This document shows positions 7,621 through 13,220 of a DNA stretch of 19,593 nt, piece by piece. Within the stretch, counting starts at the first letter, position 1; every line of letters starts with the position of its first letter. Both the position numbers and the translations under genes were made by a program. Below the pieces are notes generated by a model. The model had not been told where the DNA came from. It worked only from the letters and a program-made list of their open reading frames with translations, and ran no database searches. This DNA is from an uncultured Clostridia bacterium (GTDB lineage Bacteria; Bacillota; Clostridia; Oscillospirales; CAG-272), in contig CALCTA010000083.1 in assembly GCA_937893945.1 (NCBI GenBank), positions 1-19,593 on the forward strand, written 5' to 3'.

Positions 7621-8489
7621 ATGCTTTTGACAACGCTGAAAAAAATAAAACGCTCGGCGGAATGCTTTACGTCGTGGCAACGCCTATAGGCAATCTCGCT
7701 GACATCAGCGAGAGGGCGCTCAAGGTGCTCTCCGAGGTGGATTTTATAGCCGCTGAGGATACGAGAAATTCATTGCGACTCCTTACGCATTTCGGTATTT
7801 CAAAGACACTCGTGTCTTATCACGAGCATAATAAAAGAGAAAAGGGCGAGGAGATAGTCGCGCGACTTCGCGGCGGAGAGTCCTGCGCTATCATTACAGA
7901 CGCGGGCACTCCCGCGATATCAGATCCCGGTGAGGACCTCGTCGCGCTTTGTGCCGAGAACGACATTCCCGTAACGTCCGTGCCTGGCGCTTGCGCACTT
8001 ATCAGCGCGCTTGCTCTCTCGGGACTTCCCACGGCGCGCTTTGTGTTCGAGGGATTTCTGCCCGTTCAGAAGAAGGAGCGCCGCGAAAGGCTTGAGTGCC
8101 TCGCTCGCGAGGAGCGCACCTTTATACTCCACGAAGCGCCTCACAAGCTACGCACGACGCTTGACGATCTCTGCCGCACACTTGGCGGCGAGAGAAGAAT
8201 ATCGCTCTGCAGAGAGCTTACGAAGCTCAACGAGGAGATATGTCGCACGACGATCGCCGAGGCGATAGAGCAATACTCGGCAAAAGAGCCGAGAGGAGAA
8301 TACGTGCTTGTTATAGAGGGCGGAAGCGGCTCTGTCGGCGGTGCTGATACTGCTTTTGCGAATATGACTCCCGAGGAGGCGGTGGCGCATTTTACAGAGC
8401 AGGGAATGAGCAAAAACGACGCCGTTAAGGCGGCGGCAAAGGCTCTCGGAATGACGAGAAATCAGCTTTACGGGCTTCTGATAAAATAA
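7617..8489 (+). CDS. rsmI: 16S rRNA (cytidine1402-2'-O)-methyltransferase RsmI
   Basis: A 290-residue SAM-dependent methyltransferase of the tetrapyrrole-methylase fold that methylates the ribose of C1402 in the decoding centre of 16S rRNA. Motifs: LYVVATPIGNL (residues 17-27), AAEDTRNSLRLLTHFGI (45-61), TDAGTPAISDPGEDLV (94-109), SVPGACALISAL (121-132) and FEGFLP (144-149). A C-terminal helical extension (EAVAHFTEQGMSKNDAVK...) is common in Firmicutes homologues. The ATG at 7617 overlaps the VanZ-like stop codon. An internal ATG at 7662 would give the more usual short N-terminus but has no properly spaced ribosome binding site. Confidence 0.95.
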   Translation: MNAFDNAEKNKTLGGMLYVVATPIGNLADISERALKVLSEVDFIAAEDTRNSLRLLTHFGISKTLVSYHEHNKREKGEEIVARLRGGESCAIITDAGTPAISDPGEDLVALCAENDIPVTSVPGACALISALALSGLPTARFVFEGFLPVQKKERRERLECLAREERTFILHEAPHKLRTTLDDLCRTLGGERRISLCRELTKLNEEICRTTIAEAIEQYSAKEPRGEYVLVIEGGSGSVGGADTAFANMTPEEAVAHFTEQGMSKNDAVKAAAKALGMTRNQLYGLLIK

Positions 8490-8569
8490 TATTGGCGGTT
8501 TTGTGTATATTTTACTAAACTAAAGCGTAAATAGCGAGAAATTTTTACTCTAATTACAACGAAAAAATC

Positions 8570-8598
8570 TTGATTTTTTGCGCTACGTATGGTATTAT
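8570..8598 (+). promoter_or_regulatory. Sigma-A promoter of asd
   Basis: TTGATT (8570-8575), 17-bp spacer and TATTAT (8593-8598), about 40 bp before the asd start. The 150-bp gap from 8490 to 8639 contains no recognisable riboswitch. Confidence 0.7.
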
Positions 8599-8639
8599 AA
8601 CTGTATATTTATTTATATTTGTATGAAAGGAATTTCATT

Positions 8640-9716
8640 ATGGAAAAGATGAAGGTTGGCGTCGTAGGCGCTACAGGTATGGTAGGTCAGCGCTTTCTGA
8701 CCTTGCTTGAAAATCACCCCTATTTTGAGGTAGCCGCACTTGCCGCTTCTGCGCGCTCCGCGGGAAAGACCTACGAGGAGGCAGTTGGATCTCGTTGGAA
8801 GATGAAGACTCCCATGCCCGAGAAGTTCAAAAAGATGGTGGTAATGGATGCTGCCGAAATTGATGCTATCGGCAAGCTCGTAAGCTTCGTTTTCTGCGCT
8901 GTAGATATGAAGAAGGACGAGATCAAGGCTCTTGAGGAAGCATACGCTAAGCACGAGATCCCCGTTGTTTCCAACAACTCGGCTCACCGCTGGACACCCG
9001 ACGTTCCTATGGTAATTCCGGAAATAAATAATTCTCACTACGAGGTAATTGCCGCTCAGAGAAAGCGTCTCGGAACAAAGAGAGGATTTATCGCAGTTAA
9101 GCCTAACTGCTCTATCCAGTCCTACGTTCCTATGCTCACACCTCTGCTTAAGTACGGCATCAAGGAAGTAGTAGCTACTACTTATCAGGCAATTTCGGGC
9201 GCAGGCAAGACCTTCAACGAGTGGCCTGAGATGATAGACAACGTTATCCCCTACATCGGCGGCGAGGAAGAGAAGAGCGAGCAGGAGCCTCTGCGCGTAT
9301 GGGGTAAGGTAGTAAACGGCGAGATAGTCAAGGCTGACGGTCCGCTTATCACCACCCAGTGCATCAGAGTTCCCGTAACCGACGGACATACCGCGGCAGT
9401 TTTCGTAAAGTTCGAGAACAAGCCCACCAAGGAAGAGATACTTGAGGCGTGGAAGAATTTCAAGGGCAAGCCCCAGGAGCTCGGACTTCCCAACGCGCCC
9501 GAGCAGTTCATTACCTACTTTGAGGAAGACAACAGACCTCAGGCGGCTCTTGACCGCGACATTTACGGCGGCATGGGCGTTACGGTCGGCAGACTCCGTG
9601 AGGACAGCCTTTTCGACTACAAGTTCGTAGGTCTTTCTCACAACACGCTTCGCGGCGCGGCAGGCGGTGCGGTGCTCAACGCAGAGCTTCTCTACAAGGA
9701 AGGCTACTTTGACTGA
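8640..9716 (+). CDS. asd: Aspartate-semialdehyde dehydrogenase
   Basis: A 358-residue cytoplasmic enzyme that reduces aspartyl phosphate to aspartate semialdehyde with NADPH, the branch-point step to lysine/diaminopimelate, threonine and methionine. The nucleotide-binding loop is GATGMVGQ (residues 10-17), the catalytic Cys157 lies in KPNCSIQS, and His250 in PVTDGHTAAVF is the expected acid/base. Length and the PNCS context fit the archaeal/fungal-type subgroup also found in Clostridia rather than the E. coli type. The ATG at 8640 follows GAAAGGA by 8 bp; a TTG at 8619 in the same frame is less likely. It is a single-gene unit with its own promoter and terminator. Confidence 0.95.
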   Translation: MEKMKVGVVGATGMVGQRFLTLLENHPYFEVAALAASARSAGKTYEEAVGSRWKMKTPMPEKFKKMVVMDAAEIDAIGKLVSFVFCAVDMKKDEIKALEEAYAKHEIPVVSNNSAHRWTPDVPMVIPEINNSHYEVIAAQRKRLGTKRGFIAVKPNCSIQSYVPMLTPLLKYGIKEVVATTYQAISGAGKTFNEWPEMIDNVIPYIGGEEEKSEQEPLRVWGKVVNGEIVKADGPLITTQCIRVPVTDGHTAAVFVKFENKPTKEEILEAWKNFKGKPQELGLPNAPEQFITYFEEDNRPQAALDRDIYGGMGVTVGRLREDSLFDYKFVGLSHNTLRGAAGGAVLNAELLYKEGYFD

Positions 9717-9730
9717 TATAATATTTAGTT

Positions 9731-9766
9731 ATAAAAGCACCACGACAACGTCGTGGTGCTTTTATT
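9731..9766. terminator. Bidirectional intrinsic terminator after asd
   Basis: A 16-bp near-blunt hairpin (AAAAGCACCACGAC core, 9733-9746, paired with 9750-9763, loop AAC) flanked by A-run and T-run. It ends asd on the plus strand, and its right arm contains the stop codon of the opposite SLOG gene, so it can terminate both. Confidence 0.9.
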
Positions 9767-10214
9767 TAGCAAGATTTATAATTGATTTTTTATGCTTTAT
9801 CGCATATTGCAGCGACGTGTATGCTCCACCATATTCGTGTTCCACATATGCTATTACAAGATCCGCTTGATCGATCATCCATTTATTGCGATAGGAAATT
9901 GCATAACGCGGAAAAACCTTTTCAAGCGAGGGGTATATAATAGAGTCATATACCTTTAAATCAAGAAGTTGCTTTATTTGCTTTTGATGTGATTCTGTTA
10001 TATACGGGGTGATATAAACTATTTCGCAATCTATTATATTTTCTTTCAGAGAATGACAAACCTCGAGACACATATTATCAAAATCTCCGTACCCTCCGCA
10101 ATAGAAATATATTTTTTCATTGCGAGTTATATTATTCAGAATAGCATTGCGTATATTTTCGCATATATTACTTCGATTGTAAATTTCTCTATGCCCCAAA
10201 AATGTAATTATCAT
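9762..10214 (-). CDS. SLOG-domain protein (YpsA/DUF1273-like), function unknown
   Basis: A 150-residue soluble protein with the pattern of SLOG (SMF/DprA-LOG) Rossmann-like nucleotide-binding proteins: an N-terminal strand ending in FLGHRE (residues 5-10), the glycine-rich FYCGGYGDFD (37-46), and a C-terminal RNKWMIDQADLVIAYVEHEY stretch (109-128) followed by GGAYTSLQYA (129-138). SLOG proteins bind or cleave nucleotides and several act as sensors in conflict systems; the ligand here is unknown. The start at 10214 has AGAGGT 5 bp upstream; an ATG at 10256 in the same frame would lie inside the promoter. It is AT-rich compared with its neighbours and divergent from a small XRE regulator, with which it shares an operator-like intergenic region. 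Confidence 0.75.
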   Translation of the reverse strand: MIITFLGHREIYNRSNICENIRNAILNNITRNEKIYFYCGGYGDFDNMCLEVCHSLKENIIDCEIVYITPYITESHQKQIKQLLDLKVYDSIIYPSLEKVFPRYAISYRNKWMIDQADLVIAYVEHEYGGAYTSLQYAIKHKKSIINLAK

Positions 10215-10229
10215 ATCATACCTCTTATC

Positions 10230-10239
10230 GTGGAACTCC
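10230..10239 (+). promoter_or_regulatory. GTGGAACTCC box 1 (operator-like)
   Basis: The extended match is TCGTGGAACTCCGA from 10228. It sits at the probable transcription start of the SLOG gene and between that promoter and the SLOG ribosome binding site. Confidence 0.55.
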
Positions 10240-10247
10240 GATATAAT

Positions 10248-10276
10248 ATTATACATTCATTAAAAGAAATTGTCAA
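10248..10276 (-). promoter_or_regulatory. Perfect-consensus promoter of the SLOG gene
   Basis: On the minus strand TTGACA (10276-10271), 17-bp spacer and TATAAT (10253-10248) match the sigma-A consensus exactly. GTGGAACTCC boxes lie on both sides: one just upstream of the -35 (10279-10294) and one over the expected start point (10230-10239), an arrangement expected of a strong promoter held off by a repressor. Confidence 0.85.
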
Positions 10277-10278
10277 TA

Positions 10279-10294
10279 TCGTGGAACTCCACGA
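10279..10294. promoter_or_regulatory. GTGGAACTCC box 2, full palindrome
   Basis: TCGTGGA-AC-TCCACGA is a perfect 7-bp inverted repeat around a 2-bp centre. It lies between the two divergent promoters, directly upstream of the SLOG -35 element, and is the best candidate for the primary binding site of the neighbouring XRE regulator. Confidence 0.65.
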
Positions 10295-10308
10295 GATAAA
10301 TTTTTTTA

Positions 10309-10335
10309 TTGGAACTATAATAATTGTGGAACTCC
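10309..10335 (+). promoter_or_regulatory. Half box and GTGGAACTCC box 3 over the XRE-gene promoter
   Basis: A partial copy TTGGAACT (10309-10316) runs into a TATAAT -10 hexamer (10316-10321) and a full copy GTGGAACTCC (10326-10335) covers the expected start point of the XRE gene, just before its AAAGGAG ribosome binding site. No good -35 is seen. The arrangement suggests autoregulation. Confidence 0.5.
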
Positions 10336-10352
10336 GAGAAAGGAGCACGGTT

Positions 10353-10586
10353 ATGAAGTTAAATGAGGCAATAATAAAGCGAATATACGAAATTTGCGAA
10401 GAGAAGTCATTGAATATATGCGACGCATCTCTTAAGGGTGGAATGTCGCCGTCTGCGATCTATGACCTGATAAAAGGAAGAACAAAATGTTCAAAGGTCA
10501 TTACGGTAAAACGCTTTTGCGAGGGTGCAGGCATTACGCTCAAAGAATTCTTTGACAAAGATTATTTTAACGATATAGAGGAATAA
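10353..10586 (+). CDS. Small XRE-family (Cro/C1-type) transcriptional regulator
   Basis: A 77-residue protein that is almost entirely a single helix-turn-helix domain: helix 1 IIKRIYEICEEKSL, the HTH proper (NICDASLKGGMSPSAIYDLIKG, residues about 21-42), then VITVKRFCEGAGITLKEFFD, the usual closing helices of this clostridial XRE type. It would bind DNA as a dimer. The ATG at 10353 has AAAGGAG 8 bp upstream; longer readings in this frame extend into the divergent promoter region and are not credible. Its own promoter and that of the divergent SLOG gene carry GTGGAACTCC boxes, its probable targets. No ligand or protease domain is present, so any signal would have to come from a partner, possibly the SLOG protein. 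Confidence 0.85.
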   Translation: MKLNEAIIKRIYEICEEKSLNICDASLKGGMSPSAIYDLIKGRTKCSKVITVKRFCEGAGITLKEFFDKDYFNDIEE

Positions 10587-10591
10587 ATTAC

Positions 10592-10617
10592 ACCCCGACG
10601 GACTTGTCCGTCGGGGT
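10592..10617. terminator. Hairpin terminator after the XRE gene
   Basis: An 11-bp GC-rich stem (ACCCCGACGGA, 10592-10602, paired with 10607-10617) with a CTTG tetraloop follows the XRE stop codon by 5 bp and is followed by TTAATTATTTG. The T-run is weak but the stem is strong. Confidence 0.75.
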
Positions 10618-10649
10618 TAATTATTTGTTTGCTTCGGAATATTTTGTTC

Positions 10650-10697
10650 GTAGGGGAGACCTGCGGTCTCCCGCGGGCGAACACAGTTCGCCCCTAC
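10650..10697. repeat. REP/MITE-like palindromic intergenic element
   Basis: A 48-bp GC-rich unit bounded by GTAGG (10650-10654) and CCTAC (10693-10697) and containing two perfect hairpins: GGGAGACC-TGC-GGTCTCCC (10654-10672) and GGGCGAAC-ACA-GTTCGCCC (10675-10693, sharing its last base with the outer arm). It lies between the 3' ends of two convergent units and contrasts with its AT-rich surroundings. The form is that of dispersed repeats seen between genes in gut Clostridia; only one copy is in this window. Confidence 0.7.
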
Positions 10698-10713
10698 CGT
10701 TTATTTAACGTGT

Positions 10714-11124
10714 TTATGCGTTTGATTGAGCATCATCGCTAAACAAGGATTTGATATATTCAATATCAAGCTCTCCGCCCTCAACCGTGTAGAAGTCTCC
10801 GTTGTAGTCTATCCAACCGTGAGCGGTTATAGAAATAGTTTGCAGTTGCTTGCCCGAGCGGGAGAATTTCAAGGTGTATTCAATCGCGGTAGGCTTGTTA
10901 TATCCCATCTCCTTCATTCTCAACGAGTTCAGATTATCGCAGATATGCGCCACCTGATCCTTATCGGTAACGGTTATGCTACAGATGTCGCCGCTATCGC
11001 TTGCGGTGTCGTATTTCGTTATTTCAATTTTGTTTGCGGAAGAAAGATCCTCTATTCTCGTGCATCCCGAAAACGCGGAGATGCAAAGCAGGATGACAAG
11101 TATAAGCAATAATGACCTTTTCAT
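10714..11124 (-). CDS. Small putative lipoprotein, family unknown
   Basis: A 136-residue secreted lipoprotein: positively charged start (MKRS), hydrophobic core and lipobox FSGC with the lipidated Cys at residue 21. The mature part of about 115 residues has an alternating strand-like pattern (SITVTDKDQVAHICDNLNSL, then AIEYTLKFSRSGKQLQTISI, then a GWIDYNGDFYTVEGGEL segment) and an acidic C-terminus. No enzyme motif is visible and I do not recognise the family. The ribosome binding site AAGGAGGT is ideal. It is the second gene of a two-gene unit, 23 bp after another lipoprotein gene of similar size and plan. Confidence 0.8.
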   Translation of the reverse strand: MKRSLLLILVILLCISAFSGCTRIEDLSSANKIEITKYDTASDSGDICSITVTDKDQVAHICDNLNSLRMKEMGYNKPTAIEYTLKFSRSGKQLQTISITAHGWIDYNGDFYTVEGGELDIEYIKSLFSDDAQSNA

Positions 11125-11147
11125 AACAATACCTCCTTTTGATACCG

Positions 11148-11588
11148 TTATTCATCTTTATTTATCAAATTTTCTTCAATATACCCCTCAATGATCTCGC
11201 GTATCTTCTGCGACTGACATATATATTGCTTCTCACTGTCGGAGGCTATGGTCAGATCAATGCGGTACTCGTTATCAGCTTGCTTGACGGTGATCCATCG
11301 CTGATAAATATTTAAATCTCGATCCGTCGGGTAATCCGCAAGCTCCATATTAAATATCTCGGTCATGATCTCCCCGATCACTTCTTTATTTTCAATGACA
11401 AATTCGTAGGTGGTAAATTCTCCTTTGATATAGTCATAGACCACCTCAATAGAGGAAGTACCGTTTACCGTCATTGAAGAATATTGCTCAAGCTCAACAA
11501 GCTTTGGGTTCTTGCTTATATCATTACATCCGACAAGGCAGAGCAGAATGGCAGAGAGGGCTAAGAGTAAGGACAGTGCTTTTTTCAT
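11148..11588 (-). CDS. Small putative lipoprotein, family unknown
   Basis: A 146-residue secreted lipoprotein: MKKALSLLLALSAILLCLVGC signal sequence with lipobox LVGC, Cys21 being the lipidation site. The mature part starts NDISKNPKLVELEQY and is rich in strands and acidic residues, with no recognised catalytic motif. The overall plan (signal, strand-rich middle, terminal amphipathic helix IREIIEGYIEENL) resembles the downstream lipoprotein, and the pair may be distant paralogues, though identity by eye is low. The ribosome binding site is AAAGGAG. It is read leftward from a good extended -10 promoter, back to back with the Mn2+ riboswitch unit. Confidence 0.8.
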   Translation of the reverse strand: MKKALSLLLALSAILLCLVGCNDISKNPKLVELEQYSSMTVNGTSSIEVVYDYIKGEFTTYEFVIENKEVIGEIMTEIFNMELADYPTDRDLNIYQRWITVKQADNEYRIDLTIASDSEKQYICQSQKIREIIEGYIEENLINKDE

Positions 11589-11674
11589 GACTTTTTCTCC
11601 TTTTTAAGCGTTTCACTATATATGTCGTAAAAAATCTCAAAAGGTTACACTTTTTTGAAAATTTCTCTGAAAAA

Positions 11675-11703
11675 ATTATAGCATATATAAGAATATTTAG
11701 CAA
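11675..11703 (-). promoter_or_regulatory. Promoter of the lipoprotein operon
   Basis: On the minus strand TTGCTA (11703-11698), 17-bp spacer and TATAAT (11680-11675) preceded by TGC, an extended -10. It lies about 90 bp upstream of the first lipoprotein start. Confidence 0.7.
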
Positions 11704-11723
11704 TATAAAATTGAAAAATACTG

Positions 11724-11752
11724 TTGACAAATACGATATAGAGTTGTATAAT
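11724..11752 (+). promoter_or_regulatory. Perfect-consensus promoter of the riboswitch-CaCA unit
   Basis: TTGACA (11724-11729), 17-bp spacer, TATAAT (11747-11752). Transcription would begin near 11759, just before the aptamer. Confidence 0.9.
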
Positions 11753-11766
11753 AATATGTAGAAAAT

Positions 11767-11850
11767 ATGAGGGAGTAGCGGCGCGCTTTTGCGCGTAGCA
11801 AGGTCAACATCATGGCGTAACGCCTGGCTTGCTTTAAATGACGAGACTCA
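11767..11850 (+). ncRNA. yybP-ykoY family Mn2+ riboswitch aptamer
   Basis: The conserved pieces appear in order: GAGGGAGTAGCG (11769-11780), a CGCGC-TTTT-GCGCG hairpin, an AGCAAG/CTTGCT helix (11797-11802 with 11828-11833) enclosing GTCAACATCAT and a GGCG-TAA-CGCC hairpin, then ATGACGAGACTC (11838-11849) closing the P1 helix. The GGGAGTAG loop, the TCAACAT loop and the CGAGAC closing strand are the signature of the yybP-ykoY class, which binds Mn2+ across two loops and normally turns genes on. The 3' strand of P1 (CTC at 11847-11849) is also the first part of the terminator stem that follows, giving a simple antitermination switch. Confidence 0.88.
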
Positions 11851-11882
11851 ATATACGAAGTGTCGTATATTGAGCTTTTTTT
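11847..11882 (+). terminator. Riboswitch-controlled intrinsic terminator
   Basis: A perfect 12-bp stem (CTCAATATACGA, 11847-11858, with 11863-11874, loop AGTG) followed by C and seven T (11876-11882). It ends about 38 bp before the CaCA start codon and overlaps the aptamer P1 strand, so Mn2+-stabilised P1 should weaken it. The 332-bp gap from 11589 to 11920 is therefore filled by two promoters, the aptamer and this terminator. Confidence 0.9.
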
Positions 11883-11920
11883 ATGCTGACTCTCCAAAAA
11901 ATAACCTTTAGGAGAAACAA

Positions 11921-13084
11921 ATGATCTACTTTAATATTTTGCTTTTCGCTATAGGCTTGGTGATGCTGATAAAGGGCGGCGATTGGTTCGTTGACGGCGC
12001 TTCGGGAATAGCAAGGCGCTTTCATCTGCCCGAGCTTCTTATAGGCGCAACCGTCGTGTCTATCGGTACCACTCTCCCCGAGGTAATGGTGTCGGCGCAG
12101 GGCGCTATGGCAGGCTCGGGTGGAATGGCGTACGGTAACGCTATAGGATCTATTATCTGCAACACGGCGCTTATCGCCGCGATCACCGTAGCGATAAAGC
12201 CCGGCAAGATCGAGAGAAAGACTCTTATACTTCCCGTTGGGTTTTTCTTTGCCGCAGCTATCTTCTATATGTGCGTGGCGTATTTCCTTGGCGAGTTCTC
12301 AAGAACCGTGGGAATAATCCTTCTTTGCGGCTTCGCTATCTATATGATAACTCTCGTTGTGAATATGCTCAAGGGCAAGAAGAACGAGATAGAGCCTCTT
12401 GAAGACGTAGCACACGAGAACCTTGAGGAGAGCGAGGAAGAAAGCGGATTTTCGATCAAGTCCTTCATAATTGAGCTTCTCTGTGTTGCCGTGGGCGGTG
12501 GATTTATGATATACAAGGGCGGCATCATCCGCTATATCGGTATCGTCGCAATGGCTGTTTTCGTAATCTATGCCGTTATCGCTATAATAATGGCGGCTAA
12601 AAAGAAGAGCTTTTCGATGGGCAGAGATATTCTGTTCCTTCTGATAGGTGCGGGAATAATCGCGGGCGGTGCTAATCTGCTCGTTGACAGCGGCACTTAC
12701 ATAGCTACCGAGTTTGGTGTTCCCGATACGGTCATCGCTCTTACATTCGTTGCTCTCGGAACCTCGCTTCCCGAGCTTGTAACCGCTATAACATCTCTCG
12801 TAAAGGGACACGGCGCTCTCTCTCTTGGTAACGTTATCGGCGCAAACCTTTTCAATCTCGTGCTTGTGAGCGGAGTTTCCACCGTTATCTCTCCCTTCGG
12901 AGTTCCCTCGGGATCGCAGATAGGCGGAGTCCCTGCGTCCTACGTGCTTGATCTTCCCGTAATGCTTGGAGTAATGCTTCTCCTTACAGTCCCCGCGCTT
13001 ATACGCGGCAAGCTTTCAAGAGTGCAGGGAATACTTCTTCTTTGCGTTTACATAGGCTTCTGCGCTATGCAGTTTATAATGTGA
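11921..13084 (+). CDS. CaCA-family (YrbG-like) cation exchanger, predicted Mn2+/Ca2+ exporter
   Basis: A 387-residue membrane protein with the two inverted alpha-repeats of the Ca2+/cation antiporter superfamily: GATVVSIGTTLPE (residues 42-54, Glu54) with AYGNAIGSIICN, and FVALGTSLPE (276-285, Glu285) with LGNVIGANLFN. The two halves are joined by an acidic cytoplasmic loop (about residues 154-175). Family members exchange Ca2+ or other divalent cations for Na+ or H+. The upstream Mn2+ riboswitch points to manganese efflux as the physiological role; this is inference, since the family is best known for Ca2+. The ribosome binding site is TAGGAG. It is a single-gene transcript with its own terminator. 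Confidence 0.92.
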   Translation: MIYFNILLFAIGLVMLIKGGDWFVDGASGIARRFHLPELLIGATVVSIGTTLPEVMVSAQGAMAGSGGMAYGNAIGSIICNTALIAAITVAIKPGKIERKTLILPVGFFFAAAIFYMCVAYFLGEFSRTVGIILLCGFAIYMITLVVNMLKGKKNEIEPLEDVAHENLEESEEESGFSIKSFIIELLCVAVGGGFMIYKGGIIRYIGIVAMAVFVIYAVIAIIMAAKKKSFSMGRDILFLLIGAGIIAGGANLLVDSGTYIATEFGVPDTVIALTFVALGTSLPELVTAITSLVKGHGALSLGNVIGANLFNLVLVSGVSTVISPFGVPSGSQIGGVPASYVLDLPVMLGVMLLLTVPALIRGKLSRVQGILLLCVYIGFCAMQFIM

Positions 13085-13113
13085 TTAAGAAAATTGAAAT
13101 TATATAATTTAAG

Positions 13114-13150
13114 GGCGGCATCATAAAATGATGCCGCCTGTTTGTTTTTT
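13114..13150 (+). terminator. Intrinsic terminator of the CaCA gene
   Basis: GGCGGCATCAT (13114-13124), loop AAA, ATGATGCCGCC (13128-13138), followed by TGTTTGTTTTTT: a textbook intrinsic terminator. Confidence 0.92.
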
Positions 13151-13162
13151 GCACAAAAATTA

Positions 13163-13191
13163 TTGACTTAGATATTCAAATGTGGTAAAAT
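13163..13191 (+). promoter_or_regulatory. Promoter of the GH3-like lipoprotein gene
   Basis: TTGACT (13163-13168), 17-bp spacer, TAAAAT (13186-13191) with an extended TGG before the -10. It lies 30 bp before the start codon. Confidence 0.8.
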
Positions 13192-13220
13192 ATATCTATC
13201 AATTTTTATGAGGTATGCGT

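Noticed and set aside
8562..8579. AAAAAAT-CTTG-ATTTTTT hairpin as the rsmI terminator
   Set aside because: The stem is only A-T pairs and overlaps the asd -35 element; too weak to call.
8490..8639. A possible lysine riboswitch or attenuator before asd
   Set aside because: The gap is only 150 bp; the lysine aptamer alone needs more and none of its conserved segments is visible.
8613..9641. A 342-codon frame antisense to asd
   Set aside because: It lies wholly over asd, which has clear motifs and a ribosome binding site; the antisense translation is rich in Leu/Ser/Tyr with no family features, a by-product of codon bias.
10053..10352. Upstream extension of the XRE regulator frame
   Set aside because: The extra 100 codons overlap the divergent SLOG gene and its promoter; the start at 10353 has the proper ribosome binding site.
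10640..10700. CRISPR array at the palindromic element
   Set aside because: There is only one unit and no regularly spaced repeats or spacers.
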